Below are positions 31,215 to 42,401 of a stretch of DNA of 64,000 bases, piece after piece. The stretch spans positions 650,001 through 714,000 of the forward strand of contig NZ_CP045404.1 in the NCBI RefSeq assembly GCF_009363715.1, given 5' to 3'. Source of the DNA: Roseovarius sp. THAF9 (GTDB lineage: Bacteria > Pseudomonadota > Alphaproteobacteria > Rhodobacterales > Rhodobacteraceae). The notes below the pieces were generated by a model. That model was not told the DNA's origin. It searched no databases and saw only the letters and a program-made list of their open reading frames with translations. Numbering within the stretch: position 1 is the first letter of the stretch; each line of letters starts with the position of its first letter. The translations under genes and the position numbers were made by a program.

Positions 31215-31671
31215 GGAGCGGGGCACCTTCGAGACGTGGTGGCCGCATGGTTGCAAATGCGCGTGAGGCGGGCAAGCGGGAAACCGGGGTTGCCGGTGGC
31301 AGTGCCGGGCGTTAGGGCGTGTTGGCGGTGGCGTGACAGGTTTCCTGTCCTGCGCATCCGGGCTTTTTTGTTAGGGGCATACCGTGTCGCCATCCAGGGC
31401 GGATGGGAGTGTTGACAGCCGTCCCGACTCCCCCTATACGCCGCTCATCTCGACCTCGGGGGCCGCCCTGAATGTCGAACTCAAAATTCTAGTGGACAAG
31501 ATCCGGGCCGTTTGAGTGCCCCGATCCTCTGGGAACCCGCCGCGTCGTTTACCTCGGAATGGAAACGATTGCGGTATTTGCGCATTGCGGACGCGTTATG
31601 TGCGAGGAACTGAAACCGCGCGGGGGTGACCCGGTGCAAACACATGTGTTGAGAGACGGGAAAGAGACCCT
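31215..31671 (+). other. 457-base intergenic region with str-operon promoter and leader
   Basis: No convincing gene lies here. Near the left end are a short ACAGG/CCTGT stem (about 31337-31349) and a T run at about 31364-31370 that may mark a boundary. The str promoter is at 31412-31440. The remaining roughly 225 bases form a long untranslated leader before rpsL, ending in a GGGAAAGAGA ribosome site. Confidence 0.6.
31412..31440 (+). promoter_or_regulatory. Promoter for rpsL-rpsG-fusA unit
   Basis: TTGACA (31412-31417), exactly 17 bases, then TATACG (31435-31440) is a near-consensus housekeeping promoter. The same TATACG at the same spacing precedes the rpmC and rplO units, and TAGACG precedes rpsM. 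Confidence 0.8.
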
Positions 31672-32043
31672 ATGCCAACGATCCAACAGCTGATCCGCAA
31701 GCCGCGGCAGCCGAAAACAAGAAGCCAGAAGTCGATGCACCTGCAAGGGTGCCCGCAGAAGCGCGGCGTGTGCACGCGCGTCTACACCACCACGCCCAAG
31801 AAGCCGAACTCGGCCATGCGGAAGGTTGCCAAGGTGCGCCTGACCAATGGTTTCGAGGTCATCAGCTATATCCCCGGCGAAAGCCACAACCTTCAGGAGC
31901 ACTCGGTGGTCCTGATCCGTGGCGGCCGTGTGAAAGACCTTCCCGGTGTGCGTTACCACATCCTGCGCGGTGTCCTGGATACCCAAGGCGTCAAGGACCG
32001 CAAGCAGCGTCGTTCGAAATACGGCGCCAAGCGTCCCAAGTAA
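31672..32043 (+). CDS. rpsL: 30S ribosomal protein S12
   Basis: This is the 123-residue decoding-centre protein S12. Lys43 in [13 protein letters not shown] and Lys88 in [11 protein letters not shown] correspond to E. coli Lys42 and Lys87, where mutations give streptomycin resistance, so this allele looks wild type. Asp89 in KDLPG is the position methylthiolated by RimO in E. coli. It is the first gene after the str promoter and lies 12 bases upstream of rpsG. Confidence 0.99.
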   Translation: MPTIQQLIRKPRQPKTRSQKSMHLQGCPQKRGVCTRVYTTTPKKPNSAMRKVAKVRLTNGFEVISYIPGESHNLQEHSVVLIRGGRVKDLPGVRYHILRGVLDTQGVKDRKQRRSKYGAKRPK

Positions 32044-32526
<483 letters not shown>

Positions 32527-32547
32527 AACCCTAGAGGCATTTGCATC

Positions 32548-34671
32548 ATGGCACGCGATTATCCGCTCGAACGCTACCGCAACTTCGGCATCATGGCCCA
32601 TATCGACGCAGGCAAGACCACCTGCTCGGAACGGATCCTGTTTTACACCGGCAAATCCCACAACATCGGTGAGGTGCACGATGGTGCGGCCACCATGGAC
32701 TGGATGGAGCAGGAGCAGGAACGCGGGATCACCATCACGTCGGCCGCCACCACCACCTTCTGGCAGTGGCAGGAAGACCCGACGAAAGAGGGCACCGACG
32801 ACACCAAGTTCCGGATGAACATCATCGACACGCCCGGCCACGTCGACTTCACCATCGAAGTCGAGCGTTCGCTGGCGGTGCTTGACGGCGCGATCTGCGT
32901 GCTGGACGCCAACGCGGGTGTCGAGCCCCAGACCGAGACCGTCTGGCGCCAGGCCGACCGCTACAAGGTGCCGCGCATCGTCTTCGTCAACAAGATGGAC
33001 AAGATCGGTGCCGACTTCTTCAACTGTGTCGAGATGATCGAAGACCGCACCGGCGCGAAAGCCGTGCCGATCGCCATGCCGATCGGTGCCGAGAACGAGC
33101 TGGAAGGCATCATCGACCTGGTCACCATGGAAGAGTGGACCTGGAAAGGTGAAGACCTGGGCGCGTCCTGGACCCGCCAGCCCATTCGCGACGACCTCAA
33201 GCAGCTGGCCGACGACTGGCGCGCCAAGCTGATCGAGAACGCCGTCGAAATGGACGACGACGCGATGATGGAATACCTGGAAGGCAACGAGCCCGACATC
33301 CCGACGCTGCGGCAACTGATCCGCAAGGGCACGCTGTCGCTGAGCTTCGTTCCGGTTCTGGGCGGTTCGGCGTTCAAGAATAAGGGTGTGCAGCCTCTGC
33401 TCAACGCCGTTGTCGACTATCTGCCGAGCCCGCTCGACGTGGTCGACTACATGGGCTTTGCCCCCGATGACGAGACCGAGACTCGGAACATCCCGCGTCG
33501 CGCGGACGATTCCATGCCGTTCTCGGGCCTGGCGTTCAAGATCATGAACGACCCGTTCGTCGGCTCGCTGACCTTCACGCGCATCTATTCGGGCGTGCTG
33601 AACAAGGGCGACACGATCCAGAACTCGACCAAGGGCAAGAAAGAGCGCATCGGCCGAATGATGATGATGCACTCGAACAACCGTGAAGAGATCGAAGAGG
33701 CATTTGCCGGCGACATCATCGCGCTGGCCGGTCTGAAGGACACCACCACGGGTGACACGCTGAGCGATCCCAAGGAACTGGTGGTTCTGGAAACCATGAC
33801 CTTCCCCGACCCAGTGATCGAGATCGCAGTCGAGCCCAAGACCAAGAACGACCAGGAAAAGATGAGCCAGGGCCTGGCCCGTCTGGCCGCCGAGGATCCG
33901 TCCTTCCGCGTCGAGACCGACATGGAGAGCGGTCAGACCATCATGAAGGGGATGGGCGAACTTCACCTCGACATCCTGGTTGATCGCCTGAAGCGCGAAT
34001 TCAAGGTCGAAGCCAACATCGGTGCGCCGCAGGTGGCCTATCGCGAGACCATCAGCCACGAGATCGAACACACCTACACCCACAAGAAACAGTCGGGTGG
34101 TTCGGGTCAGTTCGCCGAGGTGAAGATGATCATCTCGCCAACCGAGCCGGGCGAAGGCTATTCGTTCGAAAGCCGCATCGTCGGTGGTGCCGTGCCGAAG
34201 GAATACATCCCCGGCGTCGAGAAGGGCATCGAGAGCGTGATGGATAGCGGCCCGCTGGCCGGCTTCCCGGTCATCGACTTCAAGGTCGCGCTGATCGACG
34301 GCAAGTTCCACGACGTGGACTCGTCCGTGATGGCCTTTGAAATCGCGGCACGGATGGGCATGCGCGAAGGTCTCCGCAAGGCCGGCGCGAAACTGCTGGA
34401 GCCGGTCATGAAGGTCGAAGTGATCTCGCCGGAGGAATACACCGGCAACGTGATCGGCGACCTGACCTCGCGTCGTGGGCAGGTTTCGGGACAGGAGCCG
34501 CGCGGCAACGCCATCGCGATCAACGCGAACGTGCCGCTGGCCAACATGTTCGGTTACATCAACACGCTGCGTTCGATGTCGTCGGGCCGTGCCCAGTTCA
34601 CCATGCAGTTCTCACATTACGAGCCTGTGCCGTCGAACATCTCGGAAGAGATCCAGGCGAAATACGCGTGA
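32548..34671 (+). CDS. fusA: Elongation factor G
   Basis: This 707-residue translocase GTPase moves tRNAs and mRNA on the ribosome and helps recycling. G motifs are AHIDAGKTT (G1), [11 protein letters not shown] (G2), DTPGHVDF (G3) and NKMD (G4). Domain IV/V signatures include [23 protein letters not shown] and the C-terminal [22 protein letters not shown]. It is third in the str unit. The next gene is not tuf, as would be usual, but a lipoprotein gene. Confidence 0.99.
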   Translation: MARDYPLERYRNFGIMAHIDAGKTTCSERILFYTGKSHNIGEVHDGAATMDWMEQEQERGITITSAATTTFWQWQEDPTKEGTDDTKFRMNIIDTPGHVDFTIEVERSLAVLDGAICVLDANAGVEPQTETVWRQADRYKVPRIVFVNKMDKIGADFFNCVEMIEDRTGAKAVPIAMPIGAENELEGIIDLVTMEEWTWKGEDLGASWTRQPIRDDLKQLADDWRAKLIENAVEMDDDAMMEYLEGNEPDIPTLRQLIRKGTLSLSFVPVLGGSAFKNKGVQPLLNAVVDYLPSPLDVVDYMGFAPDDETETRNIPRRADDSMPFSGLAFKIMNDPFVGSLTFTRIYSGVLNKGDTIQNSTKGKKERIGRMMMMHSNNREEIEEAFAGDIIALAGLKDTTTGDTLSDPKELVVLETMTFPDPVIEIAVEPKTKNDQEKMSQGLARLAAEDPSFRVETDMESGQTIMKGMGELHLDILVDRLKREFKVEANIGAPQVAYRETISHEIEHTYTHKKQSGGSGQFAEVKMIISPTEPGEGYSFESRIVGGAVPKEYIPGVEKGIESVMDSGPLAGFPVIDFKVALIDGKFHDVDSSVMAFEIAARMGMREGLRKAGAKLLEPVMKVEVISPEEYTGNVIGDLTSRRGQVSGQEPRGNAIAINANVPLANMFGYINTLRSMSSGRAQFTMQFSHYEPVPSNISEEIQAKYA

Positions 34672-34700
34672 CCTCGGAAGTGACAAGAGCGAATACCGGT

Positions 34701-35429
34701 ATGTTGAGAAGAACTGTTCTGTTTGGTGTAATGGCGGTTGGCTTGGCAGCTTGTGCCGGGCCAGCCCCGAAAGAATCGCTGCTGAACGAAGCTTCGCGGT
34801 CGAACCTTCGCATTACAGAGGTCGTCGTTGATGTGAGTAATATGGGTGAGAAAACCAAAGGCCGGGCGGTCTCGTCTGAAAGCGTCAAGTCGTTGGTGAC
34901 CCAGTCGGCAAATGTTATGCTGCGCGGGCAGGGCAATGGCCCGCGTGCGGCGCGCGCCGAACTGTCTGTCGATGATGTGAATATCATCACGGCCGGTCAG
35001 TCGATGCTCATCGGAGGTGAAAGCACGATGACCGGAAGTCTGTCATTGGTTGATCCTCGCACCGGTGACGTTCTGTTGCCGCCCGCGAAGGTTTCGTCGG
35101 GTGGCGGCGGTTGGGCTGCGGGAGGCATCATCGCCGTCGCTACCCGCGACGACGCCTCAACTGAATTGCGCCAAATGTCCCAAGAGTTTGTCGCAAGATC
35201 CCGAATCTTGGTTTTCGGTGCACCTCCGGGTCAAGCGCCTTCCACGACATCGCGGAATACCATTTCGACCTCTTCGGGATCATCTTCGGAACAGGTGTCC
35301 GGTAACGATGCCGCAGTGCGTCGCGCGGAACTCGAAGCGCGGGCCAAGCATGACGGGCCGTGTCACACATTGGCCTGTGAGCAGGACATTGCCCGGGCGC
35401 GAAAAGCCGCGAAACAGAACAGCAACTGA
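34701..35429 (+). CDS. Lipoprotein of unknown function inside the str operon
   Basis: This is a 242-residue predicted lipoprotein: [18 protein letters not shown] gives a signal with lipobox LAAC. The middle ([28 protein letters not shown]...[46 protein letters not shown]) looks like a compact beta-rich domain. The C terminus is Ser/Thr-rich, then charged, with two cysteines (CHTLACEQD). I do not recognise a family. It sits 29 bases after fusA and 47 before tuf on the same strand, so it is probably read through by the str promoter. Its codon use looks less GC-biased than its neighbours, hinting at later insertion. ATG 34701 was chosen for the signal peptide. Confidence 0.8.
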   Translation: MLRRTVLFGVMAVGLAACAGPAPKESLLNEASRSNLRITEVVVDVSNMGEKTKGRAVSSESVKSLVTQSANVMLRGQGNGPRAARAELSVDDVNIITAGQSMLIGGESTMTGSLSLVDPRTGDVLLPPAKVSSGGGGWAAGGIIAVATRDDASTELRQMSQEFVARSRILVFGAPPGQAPSTTSRNTISTSSGSSSEQVSGNDAAVRRAELEARAKHDGPCHTLACEQDIARARKAAKQNSN

Positions 35430-35476
35430 AACACAGACAAACGTAACACGATAATACGAAGGAAAGGGAACTTCCC

Positions 35477-36652
<1,176 letters not shown>

Positions 36653-36666
36653 TCTGAGGCAAAGCG

Positions 36667-36691
36667 TCATCCCGGGCAAGGTCCGGGGTGA
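36667..36691 (+). repeat. Hairpin 1 in the tuf-rpsJ gap
   Basis: TCATCCCGG (36667-36675) pairs with CCGGGGTGA (36683-36691) with one G-U pair. It resembles the TCATCCCGG..CCGGGAT type of intergenic palindrome common in alphaproteobacteria. It lies 15 bases after the tuf stop. Confidence 0.6.
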
Positions 36692-36701
36692 TCCAGAGTT
36701 A

Positions 36702-36729
36702 CCGGGTGCTGACCGAGGTCGGCACCCGG
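36702..36729 (+). promoter_or_regulatory. Hairpin 2 in the tuf-rpsJ gap, possible S10-unit control structure
   Basis: CCGGGTGC (36702-36709) pairs with GCACCCGG (36722-36729), and the inner GACC/GGTC extends the stem to about 12 pairs. No T tract follows directly. It could separate the str and S10 units or act as an L4-type control leader; neither is proven. Confidence 0.55.
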
Positions 36730-36806
36730 CCCCACTTTAGGCGCGACGAAGGGCGGCAATTCCGCTTCTCTTCCTCTCCGCTGGAACCCTGTTAGGGATA
36801 AGAAAA

Positions 36807-37121
36807 ATGGCCGTAGCTAGCCAAAACATCCGTATCCGCCTGAAGGCGTTCGACTACCGTGTGCTGGACGCCAGCACGCAGGAGATCGTGAACACCGCCA
36901 AGCGGACCGGCGCAGACGTACGCGGGCCCATCCCGCTGCCGAACAAGATCGAGAAGTTCACCGTTCTGCGTGGCCCCCACGTGAACAAGAAATCGCGCGA
37001 TCAGTTCGAGATCCGGACGCACAAGCGTCTCTTGGACATCGTTGATCCCACGCCCCAGACCGTCGACGCGCTGATGAAGCTCGACCTGGCTGCCGGCGTG
37101 GACGTGCAAATCTCGGTTTAA
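36807..37121 (+). CDS. rpsJ: 30S ribosomal protein S10
   Basis: This is 104-residue S10, also NusE, which joins ribosomes to transcription through NusB/Nus[56 protein letters not shown] and the terminal [11 protein letters not shown] are all typical. There are a few extra residues (MAVAS) before the conserved QNIRI. It leads the S10 block and lies 12 bases upstream of rplC. Confidence 0.99.
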   Translation: MAVASQNIRIRLKAFDYRVLDASTQEIVNTAKRTGADVRGPIPLPNKIEKFTVLRGPHVNKKSRDQFEIRTHKRLLDIVDPTPQTVDALMKLDLAAGVDVQISV

Positions 37122-37133
37122 GGAGGGCAGGAC

Positions 37134-38000
37134 ATGTTGCGCTCTGGTGTAATCGCAAAGAAAGTCGGCATGACCCGGCTTTTCATGGAAGACGGCAAGC
37201 AGATCCCTGTGACCGTTCTTCAACTGGACAAACTGCAGGTCGTCGCCCAACGCACGCCCGAAGAACACGGCTATGCCGCTGTTCAGCTGGGTGCAGGGAC
37301 CGCCAAGGCGAAACGGACGTCGAAAGCCATGCGTGGCCATTTCGCCGTCGCCAAGGTGGAACCCAAGCGCAAGGTCGCGGAATTCCGCGTGGCGCCCGAG
37401 AACATGATCGACGTGGGCGAGGAAATCACCGCGAACCACTATTTCGAAGGTCAGTTCGTGGACGTTTCCGGCACCTCGATCGGTAAGGGCTTTGCGGGTG
37501 CGATGAAGCGGCACAACTTCGGCGGTCTGCGGGCCAGCCACGGTGTGTCGATCAGCCACCGCTCGCACGGCTCCACCGGTCAGTGTCAGGACCCCGGCAA
37601 GGTGTTCAAGGGCAAGAAGATGGCCGGTCACATGGGTGCTGCCCGCGTGACGACGCAGAACCTGCAAGTGGTGAAAACCGACGCCGACCGTGGCCTGATC
37701 ATGGTCAAGGGCGCGGTTCCCGGCTCGAAAGGTGGTTGGGTGACGATCAAGGATGCGGTGAAGAAACCGTTCCCGGAAAGCGCCATTCTGCCCGCCGCTC
37801 TGAAATCGGCCGCAGCCGAAGCAGAGAAAGCCGCGGAAGAAGCCGCAGCCGCCGCAGCCGCCGAGGCCGAGGCCGAAGCACAGCGCCTGGCCGAAGAGCA
37901 GGCAGCCCAGGAAGCCGCCGCGCTGAAAGAGGCCGAAGCCGATATCGAGGCTGAAAAGTCCGATGATGCCGGCGAAGAGAAGAAGGACGGTGAGGAATGA
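37134..38000 (+). CDS. rplC: 50S ribosomal protein L3 with long Ala/Glu-rich C-terminal extension
   Basis: This is 50S assembly protein L3, near the peptidyl-transferase centre. The conserved core runs to about residue 222 and includes Gln150 in [24 protein letters not shown], the position methylated by PrmB in E. coli. It continues for about 66 more residues rich in Ala, Glu and Lys, probably a solvent-exposed charged helix, giving 288 residues against roughly 210 in E. coli. Such tails occur in other Rhodobacterales L3 proteins. GGAGGG precedes the ATG, and the stop overlaps rplD by ATGA. Confidence 0.98.
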   Translation: MLRSGVIAKKVGMTRLFMEDGKQIPVTVLQLDKLQVVAQRTPEEHGYAAVQLGAGTAKAKRTSKAMRGHFAVAKVEPKRKVAEFRVAPENMIDVGEEITANHYFEGQFVDVSGTSIGKGFAGAMKRHNFGGLRASHGVSISHRSHGSTGQCQDPGKVFKGKKMAGHMGAARVTTQNLQVVKTDADRGLIMVKGAVPGSKGGWVTIKDAVKKPFPESAILPAALKSAAAEAEKAAEEAAAAAAAEAEAEAQRLAEEQAAQEAAALKEAEADIEAEKSDDAGEEKKDGEE

Positions 38001-38614
38001 AACTCGACGTGATCAAACTCGACGGCGGCAAAGCCGGTTCGGTCGAGCTCTCGGGCGAGATCTTTGATCTCGATCCGCGTGCCGACATCCTGCACCGCGT
38101 GGTCCGCTGGCAGCGCAATAAGGCGCAGCAGGGCACTCACAAGGTGAAAACCCGGTCCGAGGTCAGCTATTCGACCAAGAAGATCTATCGCCAGAAGGGC
38201 ACCGGTGGCGCACGCCACGGCGACCGCGGCGCGCCGATCTTCCGCAAGGGCGGCATCTACAAGGGCCCGGTCCCGCGCAGCCATGCGCATGACCTGCCCA
38301 AGAAGGTGCGTCAGCTGGGCCTGAAGCACGCGCTGTCGGCCAAGGCCAAGGCGGGTGAACTGGTCGTGATCGAGGCCGCCGAAGGTGCCGCCAAGACCAA
38401 GGAACTGGCCAAGCAGGTCAAGGACCTGGGCTGGAAGCGCGCGCTGATCATCGACGGCGCCGAGGTGAACGAGGGCTTTGCCCGCGCCGCGGCCAACATC
38501 GACGGTCTGGACGTGCTGCCCAGCATGGGCGCGAACGTATACGACATCCTCAAGCGCGACACGCTCGTGCTGACCAAGGCGGGTGTCGAAGCACTGGAGG
38601 CTCGGTTGAAATGA
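37997..38614 (+). CDS. rplD: 50S ribosomal protein L4
   Basis: This is 205-residue L4, an exit-tunnel protein; in gammaproteobacteria it also represses the S10 operon. The loop region [46 protein letters not shown] is the tunnel extension. The C-terminal [31 protein letters not shown] is intact. It is translationally coupled to rplC and rplW by 4-base overlaps on both sides. Confidence 0.99.
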   Translation: MKLDVIKLDGGKAGSVELSGEIFDLDPRADILHRVVRWQRNKAQQGTHKVKTRSEVSYSTKKIYRQKGTGGARHGDRGAPIFRKGGIYKGPVPRSHAHDLPKKVRQLGLKHALSAKAKAGELVVIEAAEGAAKTKELAKQVKDLGWKRALIIDGAEVNEGFARAAANIDGLDVLPSMGANVYDILKRDTLVLTKAGVEALEARLK

Positions 38615-38907
38615 GCGCGAAAGCAGAACATTACGATGTGATCCGCAAGCCCGTGATCACCGAGAAGGCCACGATGGCGTCGGAAGCGAACGCCGTTGTT
38701 TTCGAGGTGGCCATGGACGCCGCGAAACCCCAGATCAAGGAGGCCGTCGAGGCGCTCTTTGGTGTGAAGGTGAAAGCGGTCAACACGTCCATCACCAAGG
38801 GCAAGCAAAAGCGGTTCCGTGGCATCATGGGCCGCCGCAAGGACGTCAAGAAAGCCTACGTGACGCTCGAAGAGGGCAACACGATCGACGTGACGACCGG
38901 GCTTTGA
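38611..38907 (+). CDS. rplW: 50S ribosomal protein L23
   Basis: This is 98-residue L23, located at the tunnel exit, where it docks signal recognition particle and trigger factor. [43 protein letters not shown] and [26 protein letters not shown] are typical. It starts in the stop of rplD. It is followed not by rplB but by a palindrome, a terminator and the cold-shock gene. Confidence 0.99.
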   Translation: MSAKAEHYDVIRKPVITEKATMASEANAVVFEVAMDAAKPQIKEAVEALFGVKVKAVNTSITKGKQKRFRGIMGRRKDVKKAYVTLEEGNTIDVTTGL

Positions 38908-38912
38908 GGTTT

Positions 38913-38936
38913 GGTGGGTTGAAAACCCACCCTACG
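38913..38936. repeat. GGTGGGT-type palindrome after rplW
   Basis: GGTGGGTT (38913-38920) pairs with AACCCACC (38924-38931) and is followed by the family tail CTACG. It starts 5 bases after the rplW stop. Confidence 0.75.
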
Positions 38937-38943
38937 AGATTGG

Positions 38944-38974
38944 CCCCCGTCGAGAGATCGGCGGGGGTTTTCCG
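38944..38974 (+). terminator. Rho-independent terminator after rplW
   Basis: CCCCCG (38944-38949) pairs with CGGGGG, extended by TCGA/TCG, and is followed by TTTTCC. Very similar to the structure after rplP, with which it shares a TCGAG.GATCGGCGGGGGTTTT segment. It ends the first S10 segment. Confidence 0.75.
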
Positions 38975-39030
38975 TTCGGCGCGTCCCGGCGTTTTATCGC
39001 CCGAAATCAACGGACCAGCGGGCGCGGACC

Positions 39031-39069
39031 GTGATTTTCATTGACGTGAATCACCTGAGCGCCCATATG
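39031..39069 (+). promoter_or_regulatory. Possible promoter of the cold-shock gene
   Basis: TTGACG (39041-39046), 17 bases, then CATATG (39064-39069) is a weak -10. GTGATT (39031-39036) and AATCAC (39048-39053) form an inverted repeat that spans the -35. The transcript would carry a leader of about 115 bases, usual for cold-shock mRNAs, containing a GCTGCCGC/GCGGGCAGC stem at about 39148-39169. Confidence 0.4.
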
Positions 39070-39190
39070 GACGGTGCTACGTTACTACCTATCGACCCTT
39101 TCTCCTTTACGGCGACTGGCTTTCGATCTTGTCATGACGCCGCCAAGCTGCCGCATACTGCGGGCAGCAACATCTAAAGGAGACACGGAA

Positions 39191-39397
39191 ATGGCCAACG
39201 GCACCGTGAAATGGTTTAACACCACCAAAGGCTACGGCTTTATCGCACCGGAATCGGGCGGCAAGGACGTTTTCGTTCACATCTCGGCCGTCGAGCGTTC
39301 GGGCCTGACCGGCCTGGCCGACGATCAGAAGGTCACCTATGACCTGGAATCCGGCCGTGACGGACGCGAGAGCGCCGTCAACATCGCGCTGGCGTAA
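39191..39397 (+). CDS. Cold-shock protein (CspA family)
   Basis: This is a 68-residue single cold-shock domain, an OB-fold that binds single-stranded RNA/DNA and melts mRNA structure. RNP1 is KGYGFIAPE and RNP2 is VFVHISAVE; the start is MANGTVKWFN. AAGGAGAC precedes the ATG. It is placed between rplW and rplB, so it interrupts the S10 block. It has a terminator on each side and its own leader, so it is likely transcribed separately. Confidence 0.96.
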   Translation: MANGTVKWFNTTKGYGFIAPESGGKDVFVHISAVERSGLTGLADDQKVTYDLESGRDGRESAVNIALA

Positions 39398-39437
39398 GGG
39401 CTCCTGGCGGCATTGCCGCCGGCCTTTGAAAACCGTG

Positions 39438-39468
39438 AACCCCGGGCGCAGGCGTGGCCGGGGTTTTT
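39438..39468 (+). terminator. Terminator after the cold-shock gene
   Basis: AACCCCGG (39438-39445) pairs with CCGGGGTT (39458-39465), followed by TTTTT. Confidence 0.85.
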
Positions 39469-39523
39469 CTTTGGGAGAAAGGCTTGACCCCAAGGGTGGT
39501 CTTTCGTACACGACCCCATCCGC

Positions 39524-39549
39524 AAGGCCCCGGATTCGTCCGGGGCTTT
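39524..39549 (+). terminator. Second terminator-like stem before rplB
   Basis: GCCCCGG (39527-39533) pairs with CCGGGGC (39540-39546), with flanking AA/TTT. It lies in the 282-base stretch between the cold-shock gene and rplB, which otherwise holds a GTTC/GAAC stem at 39557-39568 and a TATAAC at 39594-39599 that may be a weak -10 for the rplB unit. Confidence 0.6.
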
Positions 39550-39602
39550 GCCGTTGTTCGCGAGAACACCTGAGCCGGGCACCTAAGGGGGCCTATAACC
39601 AT

Positions 39603-39624
39603 GGTGGGTTTTCACCCACCCTAC
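39603..39624. repeat. GGTGGGT-type palindrome before rplB
   Basis: GGTGGGTTTTC then ACCCACCCTAC: the arms GGTGGGT/ACCCACC are followed by the family tail. It lies just upstream of rplB, so it would be in the 5' leader of that unit. Confidence 0.75.
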
Positions 39625-39679
39625 ATAGGTGGAGCTGGACATTCCGGTTTCGCCGTTTGCTAAACGGAAGACAGAAAGC

Positions 39680-40522
39680 ATGGCACTCAAGTCGTACAAG
39701 CCGACGACGCCGGGCCAGCGCGGGCTGGTGCTGATCGACCGTTCGGAGCTGTGGAAAGGACGTCCCGTCAAAGCCCTCACCGAGGGTCTGACGAAATCGG
39801 GCGGCCGGAACAACACCGGGCGGATTACCTCGCGTCGTCGCGGGGGTGGCGCCAAACGCCTTTACCGGATCGTTGATTTCAAACGCAACAAGATCGACGT
39901 GGCCGCAACCGTCGAGCGGATCGAATACGACCCGAACCGGACGGCATTCATCGCGCTGATCAAATACGAAGATGGCGAGCAAGCCTACATCCTGGCGCCG
40001 CAGCGCCTGGCCGTGGGTGACAGCGTCGTCGCCTCGCCCAAGGCCGACATCAAGCCCGGCAACGCGATGCCGTTCCAGGGCATGCCGATCGGCACGATCG
40101 TTCACAACATCGAGCTGAAGCCCGGCAAGGGCGGCCAGATCGCACGTGCTGCCGGCACCTATGCCCAGTTCGTGGGCCGCGACGGTGGCTATGCCCAGAT
40201 CCGTCTGTCCTCGGGCGAGTTGCGCATGGTGCGTCAGGAGTGCATGGCGACCGTTGGTGCCGTGTCGAACCCCGACAACAGCAACCAGAACTACGGCAAG
40301 GCCGGCCGCATGCGCCACAAGGGCATTCGCCCGTCCGTGCGCGGCGTGGTCATGAACCCGATCGACCACCCCCATGGTGGTGGCGAGGGCCGAACCTCGG
40401 GTGGTCGTCACCCGGTGACGCCCTGGGGCAAGCCGACGAAGGGTGCGCGCACCCGTAACAAGAACAAGGCGTCGCAGAAGCTGATCATCCGCTCGCGTCA
40501 CGCCAGGAAGAAGGGCCGTTAA
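39680..40522 (+). CDS. rplB: 50S ribosomal protein L2
   Basis: This 280-residue protein is required for peptidyl-transferase activity and subunit association. [15 protein letters not shown] is the standard start, [13 protein letters not shown] and [13 protein letters not shown] are conserved, and the His in HPHGGG is the functionally important residue near the C terminus. ATG 39680 is the family start; the open frame extends 17 codons upstream without support. It leads rplB-rpsS-rplV-rpsC-rplP with gaps of only 3 bases to rpsS. Confidence 0.99.
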   Translation: MALKSYKPTTPGQRGLVLIDRSELWKGRPVKALTEGLTKSGGRNNTGRITSRRRGGGAKRLYRIVDFKRNKIDVAATVERIEYDPNRTAFIALIKYEDGEQAYILAPQRLAVGDSVVASPKADIKPGNAMPFQGMPIGTIVHNIELKPGKGGQIARAAGTYAQFVGRDGGYAQIRLSSGELRMVRQECMATVGAVSNPDNSNQNYGKAGRMRHKGIRPSVRGVVMNPIDHPHGGGEGRTSGGRHPVTPWGKPTKGARTRNKNKASQKLIIRSRHARKKGR

Positions 40523-40525
40523 CAC

Positions 40526-40804
40526 ATGAGCCGCTCTGTATGGAAAGGCCCCTTCGTCGATGCCTACGTCCTGAAAAAGGCCGAAGCATCGCGCGAGTCG
40601 GGGCGCAACGAAGTCATCAAGATCTGGTCGCGCCGTTCGACGATCCTGCCCCAGTTCGTGGGCCTGACGTTTGGCGTGTACAATGGTCACAAGCATATCC
40701 CCGTCAACGTGTCGGAAGATATGATCGGTCAGAAATTCGGTGAATACGCGCCGACCCGTACCTATTACGGGCACGCCGCCGATAAAAAAGCGAAGCGGAA
40801 GTAA
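40526..40804 (+). CDS. rpsS: 30S ribosomal protein S19
   Basis: This is 92-residue S19 in the 30S head, contacting S13. [49 protein letters not shown] and [25 protein letters not shown] are all typical. It is tightly packed between rplB and rplV. Confidence 0.99.
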   Translation: MSRSVWKGPFVDAYVLKKAEASRESGRNEVIKIWSRRSTILPQFVGLTFGVYNGHKHIPVNVSEDMIGQKFGEYAPTRTYYGHAADKKAKRK

Positions 40805-40807
40805 GTC

Positions 40808-41188
40808 ATGGGCAAGGAAAAGAACCCCCGCCGCGTGGCTGACAACGAAGCGATGGCAAAACTGCGCATGCTTCGCACCAGCCCGCAGAAACTCAACCTG
40901 GTGGCCGCGATGATCCGTGGCAAGAAGGTGGACAAGGCGCTGAACGATCTGACCTTCTCGAAGAAGCGGATCGCGCAGGACGTGAAGAAATGCCTTCAGT
41001 CCGCCGTGGCCAACGCCGAGAACAACCACAACCTCGATGTCGACGATCTGATCGTGGCCGAGGCCTATGTGGGCAAGAACCTGATCATGAAACGCGGCCG
41101 TCCGCGCGCCCGTGGTCGGTTCGGCCGGATCATGAAGCCGTTCTCAGAGATCACCATCAAGGTGCGTGAAGTCGAGGAGCAAGCCTAA
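40808..41188 (+). CDS. rplV: 50S ribosomal protein L22
   Basis: This is 126-residue L22, whose beta hairpin lines the exit tunnel ([18 protein letters not shown]), the region altered in macrolide-resistant mutants. It has an N-terminal addition ([17 protein letters not shown]) before the conserved [15 protein letters not shown], as in many alphaproteobacteria. Its stop shares one base with the rpsC ATG (TAATG). Confidence 0.99.
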   Translation: MGKEKNPRRVADNEAMAKLRMLRTSPQKLNLVAAMIRGKKVDKALNDLTFSKKRIAQDVKKCLQSAVANAENNHNLDVDDLIVAEAYVGKNLIMKRGRPRARGRFGRIMKPFSEITIKVREVEEQA

Positions 41189-41898
41189 TGGGTAACAAAG
41201 TCAATCCGATCGGCATGCGCCTGCAGGTGAACCGCACCTGGGACAGCCGCTGGTACGCCGATACCAAGGATTACGGTGATCTTCTGCTGGAAGACATCGC
41301 GATCCGTGATTTCATCAAGAAAGAGTGCAAGCAGGCCGGCATCAGCCGCGTGATCATCGAGCGTCCGCACAAGAAGTGCCGCGTCACGGTGCACACCGCG
41401 CGTCCAGGCGTGATCATCGGCAAGAAAGGCGCCGATATCGAGACCCTGCGCAAGAAGCTGGCGGCGATGACCGACAGCGAACTGCACCTGAACATTGTCG
41501 AGGTCCGCAAGCCGGAACTGGACGCGGCCCTGGTGGGTGAAAGCATTGCCCAGCAGCTGGAGCGTCGTGTCTCGTTCCGCCGCGCGATGAAACGTGCCGT
41601 GCAGAACGCCATGCGCATGGGGGCCCTGGGGATCCGGGTCAACGTCGCGGGCCGCCTGGGCGGTGCCGAGATCGCACGGACCGAATGGTACCGCGAGGGC
41701 CGGGTTCCGTTGCACACGCTGCGTGCCGACATCGATTACGCCAATATCGAGGCCAGCACGCCCTACGGGATCATCGGCATCAAGGTCTGGATCTTCAAGG
41801 GCGAGATCATGGAACATGATCCGGCAGCCCGGGATCGCAAGGCGCAGGAACTTCAGGACGGCCCGGCACCTCGTGGTGCTGGTGGCGGCCGCCGCTGA
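41188..41898 (+). CDS. rpsC: 30S ribosomal protein S3
   Basis: This 236-residue KH-domain protein sits at the mRNA entry site and has helicase activity with S4. [22 protein letters not shown] is the family start, the KH motif is [11 protein letters not shown], and [25 protein letters not shown] marks the C-terminal domain. It starts within the rplV stop codon. Confidence 0.99.
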   Translation: MGNKVNPIGMRLQVNRTWDSRWYADTKDYGDLLLEDIAIRDFIKKECKQAGISRVIIERPHKKCRVTVHTARPGVIIGKKGADIETLRKKLAAMTDSELHLNIVEVRKPELDAALVGESIAQQLERRVSFRRAMKRAVQNAMRMGALGIRVNVAGRLGGAEIARTEWYREGRVPLHTLRADIDYANIEASTPYGIIGIKVWIFKGEIMEHDPAARDRKAQELQDGPAPRGAGGGRR

Positions 41899-41910
41899 GG
41901 AGGATGAGAA

Positions 41911-42324
41911 ATGCTTCAACCAAAGCGCACTAAATTCCGTAAGATGTTCAAGGGCCGGATCAAGGGCGAGGCCAAGGGCGGCTCTGATCTGAACTTTGGC
42001 ACTTACGGCCTGAAAGCGACCACGCCCGAGCGCGTGACCGCCCGTCAGATCGAGGCAGCCCGTCGGGCCATGACGCGTCACATGAAGCGTCAGGGCCGCG
42101 TCTGGATCCGGATCTTCCCGGACACGCCCGTGACATCCAAGCCCGTCGAAGTTCGGATGGGTAAAGGTAAGGGCTCGGTCGATTTTTGGGCCTGCAAGGT
42201 CAAGCCCGGCCGTGTGATGTTCGAGATCGACGGGGTCGGCGAGGCGGTTGCCATGGAGGCCCTGCGCCTCGCGGCGATGAAACTGCCGGTCAAGACCCGC
42301 GTCGTGGTTCGGGAAGACTGGTGA
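41911..42324 (+). CDS. rplP: 50S ribosomal protein L16
   Basis: This 137-residue protein organises the A-site tRNA contact on 23S r[27 protein letters not shown] and [27 protein letters not shown] are conserved. It is the last gene of this segment: instead of rpmC it is followed by three hairpins and a 3-kb accessory insertion. Confidence 0.99.
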   Translation: MLQPKRTKFRKMFKGRIKGEAKGGSDLNFGTYGLKATTPERVTARQIEAARRAMTRHMKRQGRVWIRIFPDTPVTSKPVEVRMGKGKGSVDFWACKVKPGRVMFEIDGVGEAVAMEALRLAAMKLPVKTRVVVREDW

Positions 42325-42346
42325 CGTCATTCGCGTGCGAATGACG
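42325..42346 (+). repeat. Perfect inverted repeat directly after rplP
   Basis: CGTCATTCGC (42325-42334) pairs with GCGAATGACG (42337-42346) around GT. It starts at the base after the rplP stop. A smaller ATTGAC/GTCAAT stem at 42361-42375 follows. Confidence 0.7.
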
Positions 42347-42401
42347 CGTGCGGGAAAGCGATTGACGCAGTCAATTGCGGTCGCAGTCCAGTAAGAAAAA
42401 A

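Noticed and set aside
39557..39568. GTTC-N4-GAAC as a LexA (SOS) box upstream of rplB
   Set aside because: Alphaproteobacterial LexA sites are direct GTTC-N7-GTTC; this is a short inverted repeat between terminators and a ribosomal gene, not an SOS gene.
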